Shown here piece by piece: positions 49,407 to 58,401 of a stretch of DNA of 64,000 nt (within the stretch, counting starts at the first letter, position 1; each line of letters opens with the position of its first letter). The stretch is from Pseudomonadota bacterium (lineage in GTDB: Bacteria > Desulfobacterota > Desulfobulbia > Desulfobulbales > JAGXFP01). Location of the stretch: NCBI GenBank assembly GCA_018823285.1, contig JAHJIQ010000045.1, positions 1 to 64,000 on the forward strand. The letters run 5' to 3'. The notes under the pieces were generated by a model. The model did not search any database and was not told the DNA's origin. It was given only the letters and a program-made list of their open reading frames with translations. A program made the translations under genes and the position numbers.

Positions 49407-49733
49407 TGAAGAACCATTAAAACAATTTCTTTGGTTTGATAAAGGAGTCTTTTCGGTGAGCATGCACATCTTTATCAATCCGGGTGTGTTCGTTAAGTTA
49501 TTACACTAGGGGAAATATCCTTACTGTGAATATAAAATTGCACATTGAGTTTAATGATTCGACGATGGCGAAAATATCGGTGGTCTATTCTGGCGATGAA
49601 ATTTGTTTTGAAGGGCAAAAAAATGGGGGATTTATATTTTTTTCTTGCCTATATTTTTTCTAACTGCTAGATGAATTTATTGTGGTTTGTTGTGATGAGG
49701 GGGCATTAATATTCAGAGAGATGAGGGAGAGCG
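49407..49733. other. intergenic region upstream of the cold-shock gene
   Basis: 327 bases, AT-rich towards its right half. No gene. It probably holds the promoter and a long 5' leader, as is usual for cold-shock genes, but no promoter is clear-cut. Confidence 0.4.
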
Positions 49734-49958
49734 ATGTCAGAGCGTCAGAGTGGTACAGTGAAATGGTTCAATACAGCCAAAGGGTGGGGGTTTATTACCA
49801 GAGAATCCGGAGATGACGTTTTTGTTCATTACCGCGAAATTCGTGGGGACGGGTTCAAGAATCTGGAAGAAGGACAGAAGGTGGAATTCAGTCTTGTTGA
49901 GAGTCAGAAGGGCATGGCTGCGGCAGATGTCTGTCCGGACTTGAATGGATCCGCCTGA
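49734..49958 (+). CDS. cold-shock protein (CspA family)
   Basis: 74 residues with [14 protein letters not shown] (RNP1 region KGWGFI) and DVFVHY (RNP2), the nucleic-acid-binding surface of the cold-shock domain. It binds single-stranded RNA or DNA and acts as an RNA chaperone. GAGGGAGAGCG precedes the ATG, and a strong terminator follows 32 bases after the stop. Confidence 0.95.
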   Translation: MSERQSGTVKWFNTAKGWGFITRESGDDVFVHYREIRGDGFKNLEEGQKVEFSLVESQKGMAAADVCPDLNGSA

Positions 49959-49990
49959 AATCCTGGTATTTGATAGTTGATGATCAATCG

Positions 49991-50025
49991 AAAAGGCCTC
50001 CGCAGTTTGCGGCGGCCTTTTCTTG
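49991..50025 (+). terminator. intrinsic terminator of the cold-shock gene
   Basis: AAAAGGCC-t-CCGCA-gtt-TGCGG-c-GGCCTTTT forms a long stem and ends in TTTTCTT. Confidence 0.85.
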
Positions 50026-50048
50026 TCTTGAACATGCACAGCGAACGC

Positions 50049-50169
50049 ATTCCCCGCAGCTCAAAGTCTGCGTTATCTGCTGTGGGGTTAGAGAGTGAAT
50101 CTGATGTTTAACCTTCCATACGGAGATTCCCCGTGGCTCGAAGTCTAGCGTTTATCTGCCCCGCGGAGC
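50049..50169. repeat. two imperfect copies of a palindromic repeat
   Basis: Copy 1 (50049-50086) begins ATTCCCCGCAGCTCAAAGTC and ends CTGCTGTGGGG. Copy 2 (50126-50169) begins ATTCCCCGTGGCTCGAAGTC and ends GCCCCGCGGAGC. Each can fold on itself through its GC-rich ends, with paired changes in the arms. They lie downstream of both the cold-shock gene and the minus-strand BI-1 gene. Confidence 0.7.
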
Positions 50170-50199
50170 TTCAATGAACCATTTGTCAACAGAGACAGG

Positions 50200-50922
50200 T
50201 CAGCGACGATCACCCATGAGCCTCAACAGACTGAGGAAGAGATTGATGAAGTCAAGATAGAGAGCCAGGGCCCCCATAATCGCGCCTTTTCTGATTATGG
50301 CTTCCCCGCCATTCATAATCCCTGCGGCGCCGATATTGGATATTTTCTGAACATCATAGGCCGTCAATCCGGTGAACACGATTACCCCGATGGCTGAGAT
50401 AACCCATTCCATCATTGAACTGCGGAGGAAAATGTTCACCAGCATAGCGATGATCATCCCCATAAGTCCCATCATCATGAATGAACCCATGCTGGTAAGG
50501 TCTTTTTTGGTGACTGTGCCGTAAACTGCCATTGCGGCAAACATCCCTCCGGCAATGAAAAAGGTTGCTGCCACCGATGAGGCCGTATAAATCAGGAGGA
50601 TTGCTGACAGGGTGGCTCCATTCAGGGCTGAATACACCAGAAAGAGTGATGTGGCGGCCCCCGCCGAGATTTTTTCGATCCTGGCTGATAGATAGATAAC
50701 CATCCCCAGCTCGCCGAAAATCAGTCCATAGAATACAAGTTTATTCCCGAATATCATCTGCTGGGCTGCGGCTGAGTTTGCCACCATAAAGGCAACGAGG
50801 GCAGTAAGGCCCAGGCCCAAAGCCATCCAGTTGAATACTTTGGCCAGAAACAGGGTTGATTCGTGAGATGATACAGCGGTCGCTGCTACAGTTTGATGGT
50901 GGTTGCTAAAATCGTTCAACAT
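50200..50922 (-). CDS. Bax inhibitor-1 family membrane protein (YbhL/YccA type)
   Basis: 240 residues with about seven membrane segments. The family signature appears at the end: VFTGLTAYDVQKI and ALYLDFINLFLSLLRLMG. BI-1 family members act as proton or calcium leak channels in the inner membrane; YccA also protects against FtsH attack. No operon partner is apparent. The ATG follows AGGAACAAT. Confidence 0.92.
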   Translation of the reverse strand: MLNDFSNHHQTVAATAVSSHESTLFLAKVFNWMALGLGLTALVAFMVANSAAAQQMIFGNKLVFYGLIFGELGMVIYLSARIEKISAGAATSLFLVYSALNGATLSAILLIYTASSVAATFFIAGGMFAAMAVYGTVTKKDLTSMGSFMMMGLMGMIIAMLVNIFLRSSMMEWVISAIGVIVFTGLTAYDVQKISNIGAAGIMNGGEAIIRKGAIMGALALYLDFINLFLSLLRLMGDRR

Positions 50923-51072
50923 ATTGTTCCTCCACAGAAACAGTGTGATTTATTTGTTTGTCGAGTTGTCGTATACAGTGTGCTGCGGCACATAAAACTA
51001 ATCATTTAATGCTAATGTGCAAGGTGAAAAGTGTCCGCATGATGGAAGCGCATGGGAGTTGGACTTCATTGA

Positions 51073-52029
51073 TTATTCCCTTCCCATGAAAGAGGGGGTG
51101 TCAGTTGGATTGTAACTCGCCTGATACTTGTCCTGAAGGCCGTGCAGTATTCGGAGATATTGTTCGCGGTAGACCAGGGTGTCGGAAGTTTCCAGTTCTT
51201 TAACAAGTGAATTTAGCGGAGGGATGATGTCTATCCCGTGTCGGTTTACAATTTTTGCATTCGCTCTGTCGAGTATCATAATGCAATAGTATTTGATAAG
51301 CAGGCGAATATTCGATTCGCGACGGAATAGATAAGCCTGGCCGCCCAGGGTGTTGATGAAGAACCCGGCATATTCGTAAAGGCCCTGAAGGGGAAGGTCG
51401 ATTCTGGTCGTTGCGTTCTGGCAGGTGTGTCCCGATCTCGACCATTGATCAAAAAGGGCCAGAAGTGGCTCGAGGGAATCGGACTCACGGGTGAGAATGT
51501 CTTTCAGTAGCAGGACATTGTCTTTGCCGAGAACCCTGTAGAAATGGGCGGTGTTGGTCAGAATGGTAAAAAGGCTGTCGGTCTCCCGAACAACTATGGG
51601 CGGATTTGATAGCAGTTTGTCTATGAGTTTTTTGAAGTGATCGTGGCTGTTTTCTTTGAGGCCATATGACTTAAAATATTCTTTGTCGTCAAGATCTCTG
51701 AAAAAAAGCTGTATTCTGGCATCAAGTTGCTCGCAGGTTTTCTGGTTGAGATTAATCGGTGGGATCAATCTCTCATCTATGACAATCGGCTCCTCTTCGG
51801 GGGGACTTTCTGCTTCAACAAGTTTTACCGCGAGTTCTTCATTTTTTCTTCTTAAATTCTCTATCTCGTCCTGAAGTTCTTTTTTTTCTTCAAGTGCAGC
51901 TTTGTTGGAGAATGTTTCGGTTATTGACTCCCAGTTCAGAAACAGGGCGCCAATGACAGAAAGGATGAGGGTGGTGATAATCAGGGTTGTTCTTATATTG
52001 GCTGGGCCGGCAGGTGTTTTTCTTGACAT
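51073..52029 (-). CDS. membrane-anchored coiled-coil protein of unknown function
   Basis: 318 residues: one N-terminal membrane segment (TLIITTLILSVIGALFLNW), a coiled coil at ~45-75 (LQDEIENLRRKNEELAVKL), a Pro/Glu linker (ESPPEEEPIVID), then a helical domain (KTCEQLDARIQLFFRDL, FFINTLGGQAYLFRRES). The bulk should lie in the periplasm. I do not recognise the family. It stands as a single gene on the minus strand. Confidence 0.75.
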   Translation of the reverse strand: MSRKTPAGPANIRTTLIITTLILSVIGALFLNWESITETFSNKAALEEKKELQDEIENLRRKNEELAVKLVEAESPPEEEPIVIDERLIPPINLNQKTCEQLDARIQLFFRDLDDKEYFKSYGLKENSHDHFKKLIDKLLSNPPIVVRETDSLFTILTNTAHFYRVLGKDNVLLLKDILTRESDSLEPLLALFDQWSRSGHTCQNATTRIDLPLQGLYEYAGFFINTLGGQAYLFRRESNIRLLIKYYCIMILDRANAKIVNRHGIDIIPPLNSLVKELETSDTLVYREQYLRILHGLQDKYQASYNPTDTPSFMGRE

Positions 52030-52306
52030 GGCATGTTATATATTAAGCTCCGATCGTGCCGGAACGGGATAGCAAACCTGCTCCCTGTTATTAATTTTTG
52101 CAGGTTTATGGATGGTAAACCTTTTGCAGGAAGAGTGCTTTAGTTCAAATTATTTATGAAACAAAGCCAGCTTATCATGCTATCGACACTTGTTCAAATG
52201 AAATGTTGAGTCCAATATGTTACATTCCTGGGTTTTCTATGAGAAAACAGAGGGTTTAAAAGATCTCCGGTTCTATCCACTGGCAAAAAAGTGTTAGTGC
52301 CAATAA

Positions 52307-52560
52307 ATAGCTGATGAAATTGATCCAGATGTTATTGCTGTTGACCAGAGAGTTGCAAAAGAAGCGTATCCAGAATTATCAAAAAACGTTTCCTTGCTTC
52401 CTGCCGAATTGGTGTGAATGACTCCCAGGAGTATTTTAAGGAGTTGTGTCTCCGATCGGTGAATGTCGTTGTAGATTATATGAATGCCAGAAAGCAGAGA
52501 GAGAGAATACGGTGGGAGCGTTGTTTGCAACAGACGAGGATCCAACCGGTTGAAAAGTGA
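52307..52560 (+). pseudogene. decayed, frameshifted coding fragment
   Basis: Two plus-strand frames read as one protein with a frameshift near 52410. The first, 52307-52417, starts after a stop without any start codon (IADEIDPDVIAVDQRVAKEA, then YPELSKNVSLLPAEL). The second, from GTG at 52414 to TGA 52560, encodes VNDSQEYFKELCLRSVNVVV and DYMNARKQRERIRWERCLQQ. The composition is protein-like in both. No parent family is recognised. Confidence 0.45.
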
Positions 52561-52889
52561 TCACACTGTATTCAACTCTTCAATGTATGGTGCTCTATGG
52601 TAGTGCTAAGTCAGTTCCCGGTGTTACTCGCTTCAGGTCGTTATAGCTTTGTCTGCGAAAAAGGATTCTGTGGAAATGTCTGCAATGATGGAAGAAAATT
52701 GGCGGTGAGGGGTGGAAGGTTGTGCAGTCAGTTCCATGAAACGGATGTGTTTTTTTCGAGTGATAGGCATAAGTCCATGGAGTTTACTGATGTCCGGAGT
52801 TGAATTTTATATTATTGACTGATAAACATCGGAAGGTCAAGGCAGGAAGGATCTGTCCGTGAACATTTTGATTGCCGACAGATGCAGTT
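52561..52889. other. intergenic region, 329 bases
   Basis: A 68-codon plus-strand frame (52597-52803) has many Cys and Arg and no ribosome site; I do not support it as a gene. No promoter or terminator stands out. Confidence 0.35.
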
Positions 52890-53546
52890 ATGGAAAGGTC
52901 TTTATATTTGAAATGGGCTTCAGCACTTGTTCCGCGTGGTGAAATTGTGGAAGAGACTAGCAGGAAAGATGGTGGGCGGAGGAAATGGTACGACAAGTAT
53001 CTGCCGTTTGTTGCCAGAAGCCCGGAAATGCAGATTGAATGGCTTTCAAGAAATCTTGATCGGATTAGAGAAAAGAGTCTTTCCGGAAAAGATGGGCTGT
53101 CTAAAGAAGAGATAACTCCATATATAAAGCTGTTTCTTGAAGCGAACTCTTCAGCAGAAGAGGCTCTTGCAGAGGGAGGAGAGGAGTTTGCACCTTTACA
53201 GGAGATGTTTAAAAAGATTCCTGTTGAGCTGTTGCCGCTCCTGATGGAGTGTACGGATATTTATGATGTGCCCAAGCTCATCCGGATGATCTGTAAACCG
53301 AGCAGGGAACTGGCGATGGCGGCTTTGAAAAAAGTTCCCCCGCCTTATGAAAAGAGCCCTCTTCTGGTGATTGATCGGGTTTTCCATTCAATCAACGAGT
53401 GCGGTGGTGATCTTCTCGAGAGGTCTGCGGAGAGTGTTCTTGCGAGTAGTGATATTCCGGACGGGTTCGCTAAGAATTACAAGAGATTTCAAGAGATAAT
53501 GATGGATGAAGAAATTTTAAGCATTCTTTATCCGAAGGCCAGATGA
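52890..53546 (+). CDS. hypothetical protein, 218 residues
   Basis: I used the ATG at 52890 (MERSLYLKWASALVPRGEIV); an in-frame TTG at 52872 is an alternative, and neither has a good ribosome site. The product is soluble and mostly helical, with an acidic middle (SSAEEALAEGGEEF) and a repeat-like C-terminal half (LIRMICKPSRELAMAALKKV). No motif is recognised. The stop overlaps a 32-codon ORF (ATGA). Confidence 0.65.
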   Translation: MERSLYLKWASALVPRGEIVEETSRKDGGRRKWYDKYLPFVARSPEMQIEWLSRNLDRIREKSLSGKDGLSKEEITPYIKLFLEANSSAEEALAEGGEEFAPLQEMFKKIPVELLPLLMECTDIYDVPKLIRMICKPSRELAMAALKKVPPPYEKSPLLVIDRVFHSINECGGDLLERSAESVLASSDIPDGFAKNYKRFQEIMMDEEILSILYPKAR

Positions 53547-53641
53547 AAAACCGACCGCCAGATGGTCCTGCCCCTATGGATGATTACCCTGTTGCCAAAC
53601 CTGTTGCTGAAGATGATTCAGGTGTCGCTTTCAGAAATTGA
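53543..53641 (+). CDS. possible 32-residue peptide coupled to the upstream gene
   Basis: ATG overlaps the TGA of the preceding gene (ATGA), the usual coupling arrangement. The product is Pro/Asp-rich (PPDGPAPMDDYPVAKPVAED). It could be a true small gene, or the remnant of an extended C-terminus of the upstream protein after a frameshift. Confidence 0.3.
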   Translation: MKNRPPDGPAPMDDYPVAKPVAEDDSGVAFRN

Positions 53642-53726
53642 ATCATACTGACTCAACTTTCCGACATGTCTTATGATGTTGATTTGCTGTTACAAAATGG
53701 TTCAAAGTCGTAGTGACATTCCATGA

Positions 53727-53815
53727 TGAGAATCCAGAAGCCAGTAGCCGGAAGCCAGAATGACTGATTTTAAAGCTTTTCTCCTGACTTCTGACTCCTG
53801 GCTTCTGGATACTTG
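53727..53815. repeat. CCAGAAGCCAG-family inverted repeat
   Basis: The left arm (CCAGAAGCCAGTAGCCGGAAG) and right arm (CTTCTGACTCCTGGCTTCTGG) are largely complementary around an AT-rich centre (GATTTTAAAGC). The unit CAGAAGC is the same as the heptamer array in exbB. The rest of the gap 53642-54025 holds no gene that I can support. Confidence 0.65.
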
Positions 53816-53964
53816 TGGAACACAGGCACTAACAAATCACCGAAACCCCTTTATTTCACCCTTCGGGTATAAGTTTTGTGCGAGCAGGCAAGCTGCTCAA
53901 CTCAGCTTTATCGGGAGATGAGCCAAACTCGGAAAGTTGTGATACTGAATATTGCCTGAACAAT

Positions 53965-53993
53965 AAAAAAGGGGGCCTGGTTTGCAGGTCCCC
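53965..53993 (-). terminator. intrinsic terminator of the PxxKW gene
   Basis: On the minus strand AGGGGACCTG-caaa-CCAGGCCCCCT is followed by TTTTTT. It lies 32 bases after the stop of the gene at 54026. Confidence 0.8.
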
Positions 53994-54025
53994 TGTGTAT
54001 CATTACTTTTCTAAAGTGGAGCGGA

Positions 54026-54292
54026 TTATTTTTTGGCCATTGCCCTTTTAGAAGCTTTAAGGGGATTGACCTTGATCTTGGATGTAATGATCTCCGGCTT
54101 CACATGCGTAGCAAAATTGCAGATCCCCAGTTTCCATTTGGCTTCTGGCGATATATAAGTGTGACAATAGTTCGTCTGTTCAACCGCAACGACTCTTTCG
54201 CACCCTTCGCATTTCTCAATGACCGGGTTAAAAAGACCGCTGGTGTATTTCGCATTGGCTTCAGCTGAGATGCTTTCTGATTTTGCCGCCAT
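54026..54292 (-). CDS. PxxKW family cysteine-rich protein
   Basis: 88 residues with four main cysteines in KCEGCERV and YCHTYISPEAKWKLGICNFA. The PEAKW segment is the PxxKW signature, a family seen mainly in sulfate-reducing and related anaerobic Deltaproteobacteria. The cysteines suggest a bound metal or iron-sulfur cluster. GGAGGTAGGGAAA precedes the ATG. Function is not known. A good terminator follows, so it is probably a single-gene transcript. Confidence 0.85.
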   Translation of the reverse strand: MAAKSESISAEANAKYTSGLFNPVIEKCEGCERVVAVEQTNYCHTYISPEAKWKLGICNFATHVKPEIITSKIKVNPLKASKRAMAKK

Positions 54293-54867
54293 TTTCCCTA
54301 CCTCCGACGTATGACCCGGACGAATTTATTCTACCCGGTGTTTTGATTCTTCGTAAATAAAAATTCTGGAAAGCCAGACGCTCTGAACTTTGAGATTTCT
54401 AAAGAAGAAACTTCATAAAAGAAAAATATGAATCTGTCAATGAAAAGCTTCGGTCTAAATAATTAATAAACAACGTTTTTTTGGGAATTTTAATCTCGGG
54501 CATATTGAGCAGGGAAAGACGGATTGTTTTTCGAATTGTTTCAATAATATTAGTAACTTGCGTAGTCTTGTGTGGTGTTTTGCTATTGGGGACTTCGAAT
54601 AATTTATGTTTAAAGGGGAAAGGCTGTGAGGAAATTGAGATCCAAAGATTATCTATTAACATGATATTATTGAAAAAAATCCTATTGATTTTAAAGGGTT
54701 ATTAATATATAAGAAAAACAGTTTGTAATTTGAGATGTGCTTTTGCTGTGTTTTTTTCGAAGAAGTTTGCGCAGCGACATATCTGCATTTGTTCTTACGT
54801 ATTGTTGTGCGACTATACAGTGGTTACCCCTGACGAACCTAGCGTATATTGGTCTGGAGAATGGTTT
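54293..54867. other. AT-rich intergenic region upstream of pilC
   Basis: 575 bases, markedly AT-rich. The plus-strand frame before the pilC start (54730-54867) is open but has the Cys/Phe/Tyr-rich composition of non-coding sequence, and the 74-codon frame at 54481-54705 has no site. A TATACA hexamer near 54817 could be a -10. Confidence 0.4.
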
Positions 54868-56076
54868 ATGCCTATTTTTTTCTGGAAAGGTAAGAATTCA
54901 TACGGTGATAAACGAAGTGGCCAGTACGAAGCAAACGATTTAGCTGCAGTCCATGCATATCTGAAAAAAATCCGGATTACCCCGATCAAGGTAAAGGAAA
55001 AACCGAAAGATATCCTTGAAAACATTCCCATTTTTCAGCCTAAGGTTACGGGTAAGGATGTTGTGATTTTTACCCGGCAGCTTTCGACCATGATTGATGC
55101 CGGTCTGCCTCTTGTGCAGAGTCTTGATATCCTTGCCAACCAGCAGGAGAACCCCACTTTTAAAAGAGTGTTGAGGGAGATCAAGTCGGATGTTGAGACC
55201 GGGACGACCTTTGCCGATGCAATGAAGAAACACCCCAACATTTATGACAATCTTTTCTGTAATATGATCGAAGCCGGTGAGCTTGGCGGTATTCTTGACA
55301 CCATTCTCGCCCGTCTGGCTGTTTTCATGGAAAAAGCCATGGCCCTGAAGAAGAAGGTGAAGGGCGCAATGACCTATCCTATAATATGCCTCTGCATATC
55401 AGTTGTTATTCTTGGTGTTATTCTGATCTTTGTCGTGCCGACTTTTGAGAAAATGTTCGCCGATTTCGGAGCGGCCCTTCCTCTTCCAACGCAGATTGTT
55501 GTCGGTATGAGTAAATTTGTGCAACACAACATAATTTATGGAGTCGCTTTAATCGGGCTGCTGATTTTCGGATTCAAGAAACTTTACAAGACCGATTACG
55601 GGAACAGGAAGATTGATGCCATGATGCTTAAACTTCCGGTTTTTGGTGATCTGATTTTAAAAGTTGCGGTTGCCAAATTTTCCCGAACTTTGGGGACCAT
55701 GCTGCAGAGTGGCGTTCCCATACTGGAAGCGCTGAGTGTTGTTGCCAGAACTGCCGGTAATCGGACCATTGAGACGGCTGTTTTCAGGGTGGCCGAGAGT
55801 ATCAGTGAAGGACGGTCAATCGCCGAACCTCTTGAGGAAACGGGTGTCTTCCCGAGCATGGTTGTTCAGATGATAAGTGTAGGTGAATCTACAGGCGCCC
55901 TTGATGCCATGTTGGAAAAAATCGCTGATTTCTATGACGAAGAAGTAGACCAGGCCGTTGAGAATCTTACGGCCATGATCGAACCATTCATGATGGTGTT
56001 CCTGGGAGGAATGATCGGCGGTCTGGTTGTCGCCATGTATTTGCCGATTTTCGAGATGGGAAACGTTGTCAAATAA
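54868..56076 (+). CDS. pilC: type IV pilus / type II secretion inner-membrane platform protein
   Basis: 402 residues from ATG 54868 (CTGGAGA upstream), close to the usual PilC length; the longer frame to 54730 is rejected. Two T2SF domains are present: VVIFTRQLSTMIDAGLPLVQ, IEAGELGGILDTIL, then the repeat FSRTLGTMLQSGVPILEAL and MISVGESTGALDAMLEKI. Three membrane segments: ~205-230, ~255-275 and ~370-395. It is the membrane platform for pilus assembly. No pilB, pilT or pilin gene is next to it, so it could also serve a type II secretion system. Confidence 0.92.
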   Translation: MPIFFWKGKNSYGDKRSGQYEANDLAAVHAYLKKIRITPIKVKEKPKDILENIPIFQPKVTGKDVVIFTRQLSTMIDAGLPLVQSLDILANQQENPTFKRVLREIKSDVETGTTFADAMKKHPNIYDNLFCNMIEAGELGGILDTILARLAVFMEKAMALKKKVKGAMTYPIICLCISVVILGVILIFVVPTFEKMFADFGAALPLPTQIVVGMSKFVQHNIIYGVALIGLLIFGFKKLYKTDYGNRKIDAMMLKLPVFGDLILKVAVAKFSRTLGTMLQSGVPILEALSVVARTAGNRTIETAVFRVAESISEGRSIAEPLEETGVFPSMVVQMISVGESTGALDAMLEKIADFYDEEVDQAVENLTAMIEPFMMVFLGGMIGGLVVAMYLPIFEMGNVVK

Positions 56077-56109
56077 CCGGTATTCGTAAAGGATGCCAAG
56101 TGTGAATTC

Positions 56110-56138
56110 TTGACATATATTAGTAATTCTAGTAACTT
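56110..56138 (+). promoter_or_regulatory. sigma70-like promoter of the IHF/HU gene
   Basis: A perfect -35 TTGACA (56110-56115), a 17-base spacer and TAACTT (56133-56138) precede the gene by about 33 bases. Confidence 0.5.
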
Positions 56139-56170
56139 AGCTGTGGTATTAATTTCTAAGTAGGTGGGAC

Positions 56171-56452
56171 ATGACCCTGACAAAAGCTGATCTTGTTCAG
56201 AGTGTTTATCAAAAACACAATTTAACCAAGGCTGAGGCAGCTGAGGCGGTTGAGGCGTTTCTTGAGATTGCAAAGGAATGTCTGGTGACCGGAGAAGACC
56301 TGCTTATCAGCGGTTTTGGGAAATTCAACGTGAAAAAGAAAAAATCCAGAAGGGGGCGTAATCCCCAGACTGGAGATGATCTGATACTTGATGCAAGGCA
56401 GGTGGTTACGTTTAAACCTTCCGGAATTTTGAGAGACAGGATTAACGAATAA
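56171..56452 (+). CDS. IHF/HU-family DNA-bending protein (IHF alpha-like)
   Basis: 93 residues with the family pattern TKADLVQSVYQKHNLTKAEA, LISGFGKFNVKKKK and the DNA-contacting arm RRGRNPQTGDDL ending VTFKPS. The length and start resemble IHF-alpha (HimA) more than HU. It bends DNA and helps build nucleoprotein complexes. AGGTGGGAC precedes the ATG, and a strong terminator follows. Confidence 0.92.
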   Translation: MTLTKADLVQSVYQKHNLTKAEAAEAVEAFLEIAKECLVTGEDLLISGFGKFNVKKKKSRRGRNPQTGDDLILDARQVVTFKPSGILRDRINE

Positions 56453-56477
56453 ACATCTACACTCCGATTTTTATCCC

Positions 56478-56517
56478 CAAACGGGTAAACTCCTTCTTGT
56501 CGGAGTTGCCCGTTTTT
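56478..56517 (+). terminator. intrinsic terminator of the IHF/HU gene
   Basis: AACGGG-taAACTCC-ttcttgtc-GGAGTTg-CCCGTT is followed by TTTT; the nested stem is nearly perfect. It ends 62 bases after the stop. Confidence 0.85.
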
Positions 56518-56713
56518 TGTTGTCTCCCTGCAAGATTTTTTAAATTTGATGATTTGATAACAGCACCCTTCAACATGATGCATTCCTTGACGCGAAGCTT
56601 CAATTTGTTCGCATTATATGCACGGGTAGGGCAGTCTTGAAAGAATTGAGAGATGGCAGATAGGACTTAATTGTCTTGCCCAATAGCACTAATTTTTATA
56701 AGTATCTATCTCT

Positions 56714-57754
56714 ATGGGTAAAACAGCCACGCATATATCTGAACTTGCTGCCATGGTTGATGGAGAGTGGGCAGGGAGCACGGATGTAGTTCTGACAGGG
56801 TTGGCGGATATCGGTTCAGCTACTGCAGGCCAAATCTCTTTCCTGGTGGATAAGAACAAGGCCGCGGGAGAAATAAATGCGTCGGCCCTGATCGTTCCTA
56901 GAGCTTTTGGGCATTGTGAAATCCCTGTTATTTATGTTGACGATCCAGTTTTGGCTGCGGCGATTATTCATCGCCATTTTATTGGCGATGAATTTGTCGC
57001 CGCGGGGATTTCCGACCGAGCATTTGTCGGCACAGAGTGTTCCATAGCTGCTGAAGTGACGATTTCGCCAATGGTTGTTATCGGCAACAATGTAAGAATT
57101 GGCTCCAGGGTAACAATTGGTCCTGGAACCGTTGTTGGTGATAGTGTCAGTATCGGAGATGGCACATTTTTACATCCCAATGTGACGGTACTTGCCGGTT
57201 CGCTGATTGGTGAAAGGGTGATTATCCACAGCGGGACAGTGATCGGGAGCGATGGTTTTGGTTATGCCCATGACCGGCACGGGAACCATGTCAAGCGGCC
57301 CCATGTCGGTTTTGTGCAGATTGATGACGATGTGGAAATCGGGGCCAATGTCTGTGTGGATCGCGCCACATTCGGCAAAACCTGGATCCGACGTGGAACC
57401 AAGATCGACAATCTTGTCCAGATTGCTCATAATGTCGAGATTGGTGAGAATTCAATCCTTGTTTCCCAGGTAGGAATTTCGGGGAGCAGCCGTCTCGGCT
57501 ATGGGGTGGTAATGGGAGGAAAGGCTGCTCTGAGCGGTCACCTTGAAATCGGAAACAGGGTCACCATTGCAGCCAAATCCGGTGTCACCAGTGACTTGGA
57601 AGATGGCGCCATTGTGTCCGGTTTTCCGGCAATCCCTCACCGAAAATGGCTCAGGGCAAGCACCTCATTTCACAAACTGCCTGATCTGATCAAGGATGTC
57701 AGGGAGATAAAAAAGAAACTGGCCGCACTATTTGCGGATGGATCAGAAGACTGA
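56714..57754 (+). CDS. lpxD: UDP-3-O-(3-hydroxyacyl)glucosamine N-acyltransferase
   Basis: 346 residues: an N-terminal uridine-binding domain (~1-100, with [11 protein letters not shown]), a left-handed beta helix of hexapeptide repeats (~100-300, for example [17 protein letters not shown]), and the catalytic His in [10 protein letters not shown]. It adds the second 3-hydroxyacyl chain in lipid A synthesis. It opens a lipid A cluster with fabZ, lpxA and lpxI on the same strand. Confidence 0.97.
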   Translation: MGKTATHISELAAMVDGEWAGSTDVVLTGLADIGSATAGQISFLVDKNKAAGEINASALIVPRAFGHCEIPVIYVDDPVLAAAIIHRHFIGDEFVAAGISDRAFVGTECSIAAEVTISPMVVIGNNVRIGSRVTIGPGTVVGDSVSIGDGTFLHPNVTVLAGSLIGERVIIHSGTVIGSDGFGYAHDRHGNHVKRPHVGFVQIDDDVEIGANVCVDRATFGKTWIRRGTKIDNLVQIAHNVEIGENSILVSQVGISGSSRLGYGVVMGGKAALSGHLEIGNRVTIAAKSGVTSDLEDGAIVSGFPAIPHRKWLRASTSFHKLPDLIKDVREIKKKLAALFADGSED

Positions 57755-57897
57755 TTCCTGAAAGTTTTTCTGATCCCCGGTTTCCTTTCAGGGCGGGTAT
57801 TTAAAGATTAGATATTGATGATTGGCAGGGAGGAGATAAAGCTTAAGCTGGGCAGCTTGTCTGCGCATATGTAACTTATTATCAGAAGGGTGAATAA

Positions 57898-58344
57898 ATG
57901 GAGTCTGGGAAAGAATGTATTGATGTGAAGAAGATCCTCGACCTCTTGCCTCACCGGTACCCGTTTATACTGGTTGACCGGATTCTGGAGTGTGAGCTGG
58001 GGAAGAATATTGTCGGCCTGAAAAATGTGACCATTAACGAGCCTTTTTTCCAGGGCCATTTTCCCGGGGAGCCGGTTATGCCCGGCGTCCTCATCCTGGA
58101 GAGTATGGCCCAGGTCGGTTGTGTGCTGGCGTATCTGACCGATCAGGAAAATTTGAGTGACAAGATCTTCTATTTTACCGGTCTTGATGGTGCAAGATTC
58201 AGAAAAAAGGTGGTTCCCGGTGATCAGCTGATCATCAAGGTTGAGGTTGTCAAACGGAAGGGCCAGTTTATAAAGCTGTATTCAGAGGTTTTTGTCGAAG
58301 ACAGTCTGGTTGCCCAGAGCGGTCTGATGGCAGCTTTCGGATAA
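57898..58344 (+). CDS. fabZ: 3-hydroxyacyl-[acyl-carrier-protein] dehydratase FabZ
   Basis: 148 residues with [12 protein letters not shown] and the active-site segment [16 protein letters not shown], containing catalytic H54 and E68. It dehydrates 3-hydroxyacyl-ACP in fatty acid synthesis and competes with LpxA and LpxD for the same substrate pool, hence the conserved gene order lpxD-fabZ-lpxA. GAAGGGTGAATAA precedes the ATG. Confidence 0.97.
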   Translation: MESGKECIDVKKILDLLPHRYPFILVDRILECELGKNIVGLKNVTINEPFFQGHFPGEPVMPGVLILESMAQVGCVLAYLTDQENLSDKIFYFTGLDGARFRKKVVPGDQLIIKVEVVKRKGQFIKLYSEVFVEDSLVAQSGLMAAFG

Positions 58345-58401
58345 TCACAGAAAGAAGTTCTATTCCCCATTTCTCATTTACGAATAATTTCAGGATACAT
58401 T

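Noticed and set aside
53880..53960. Structured-looking segment considered as a riboswitch
   Set aside because: It matches no aptamer core I know (checked against c-di-GMP, glycine and fluoride patterns) and lies downstream, not upstream, of a gene.
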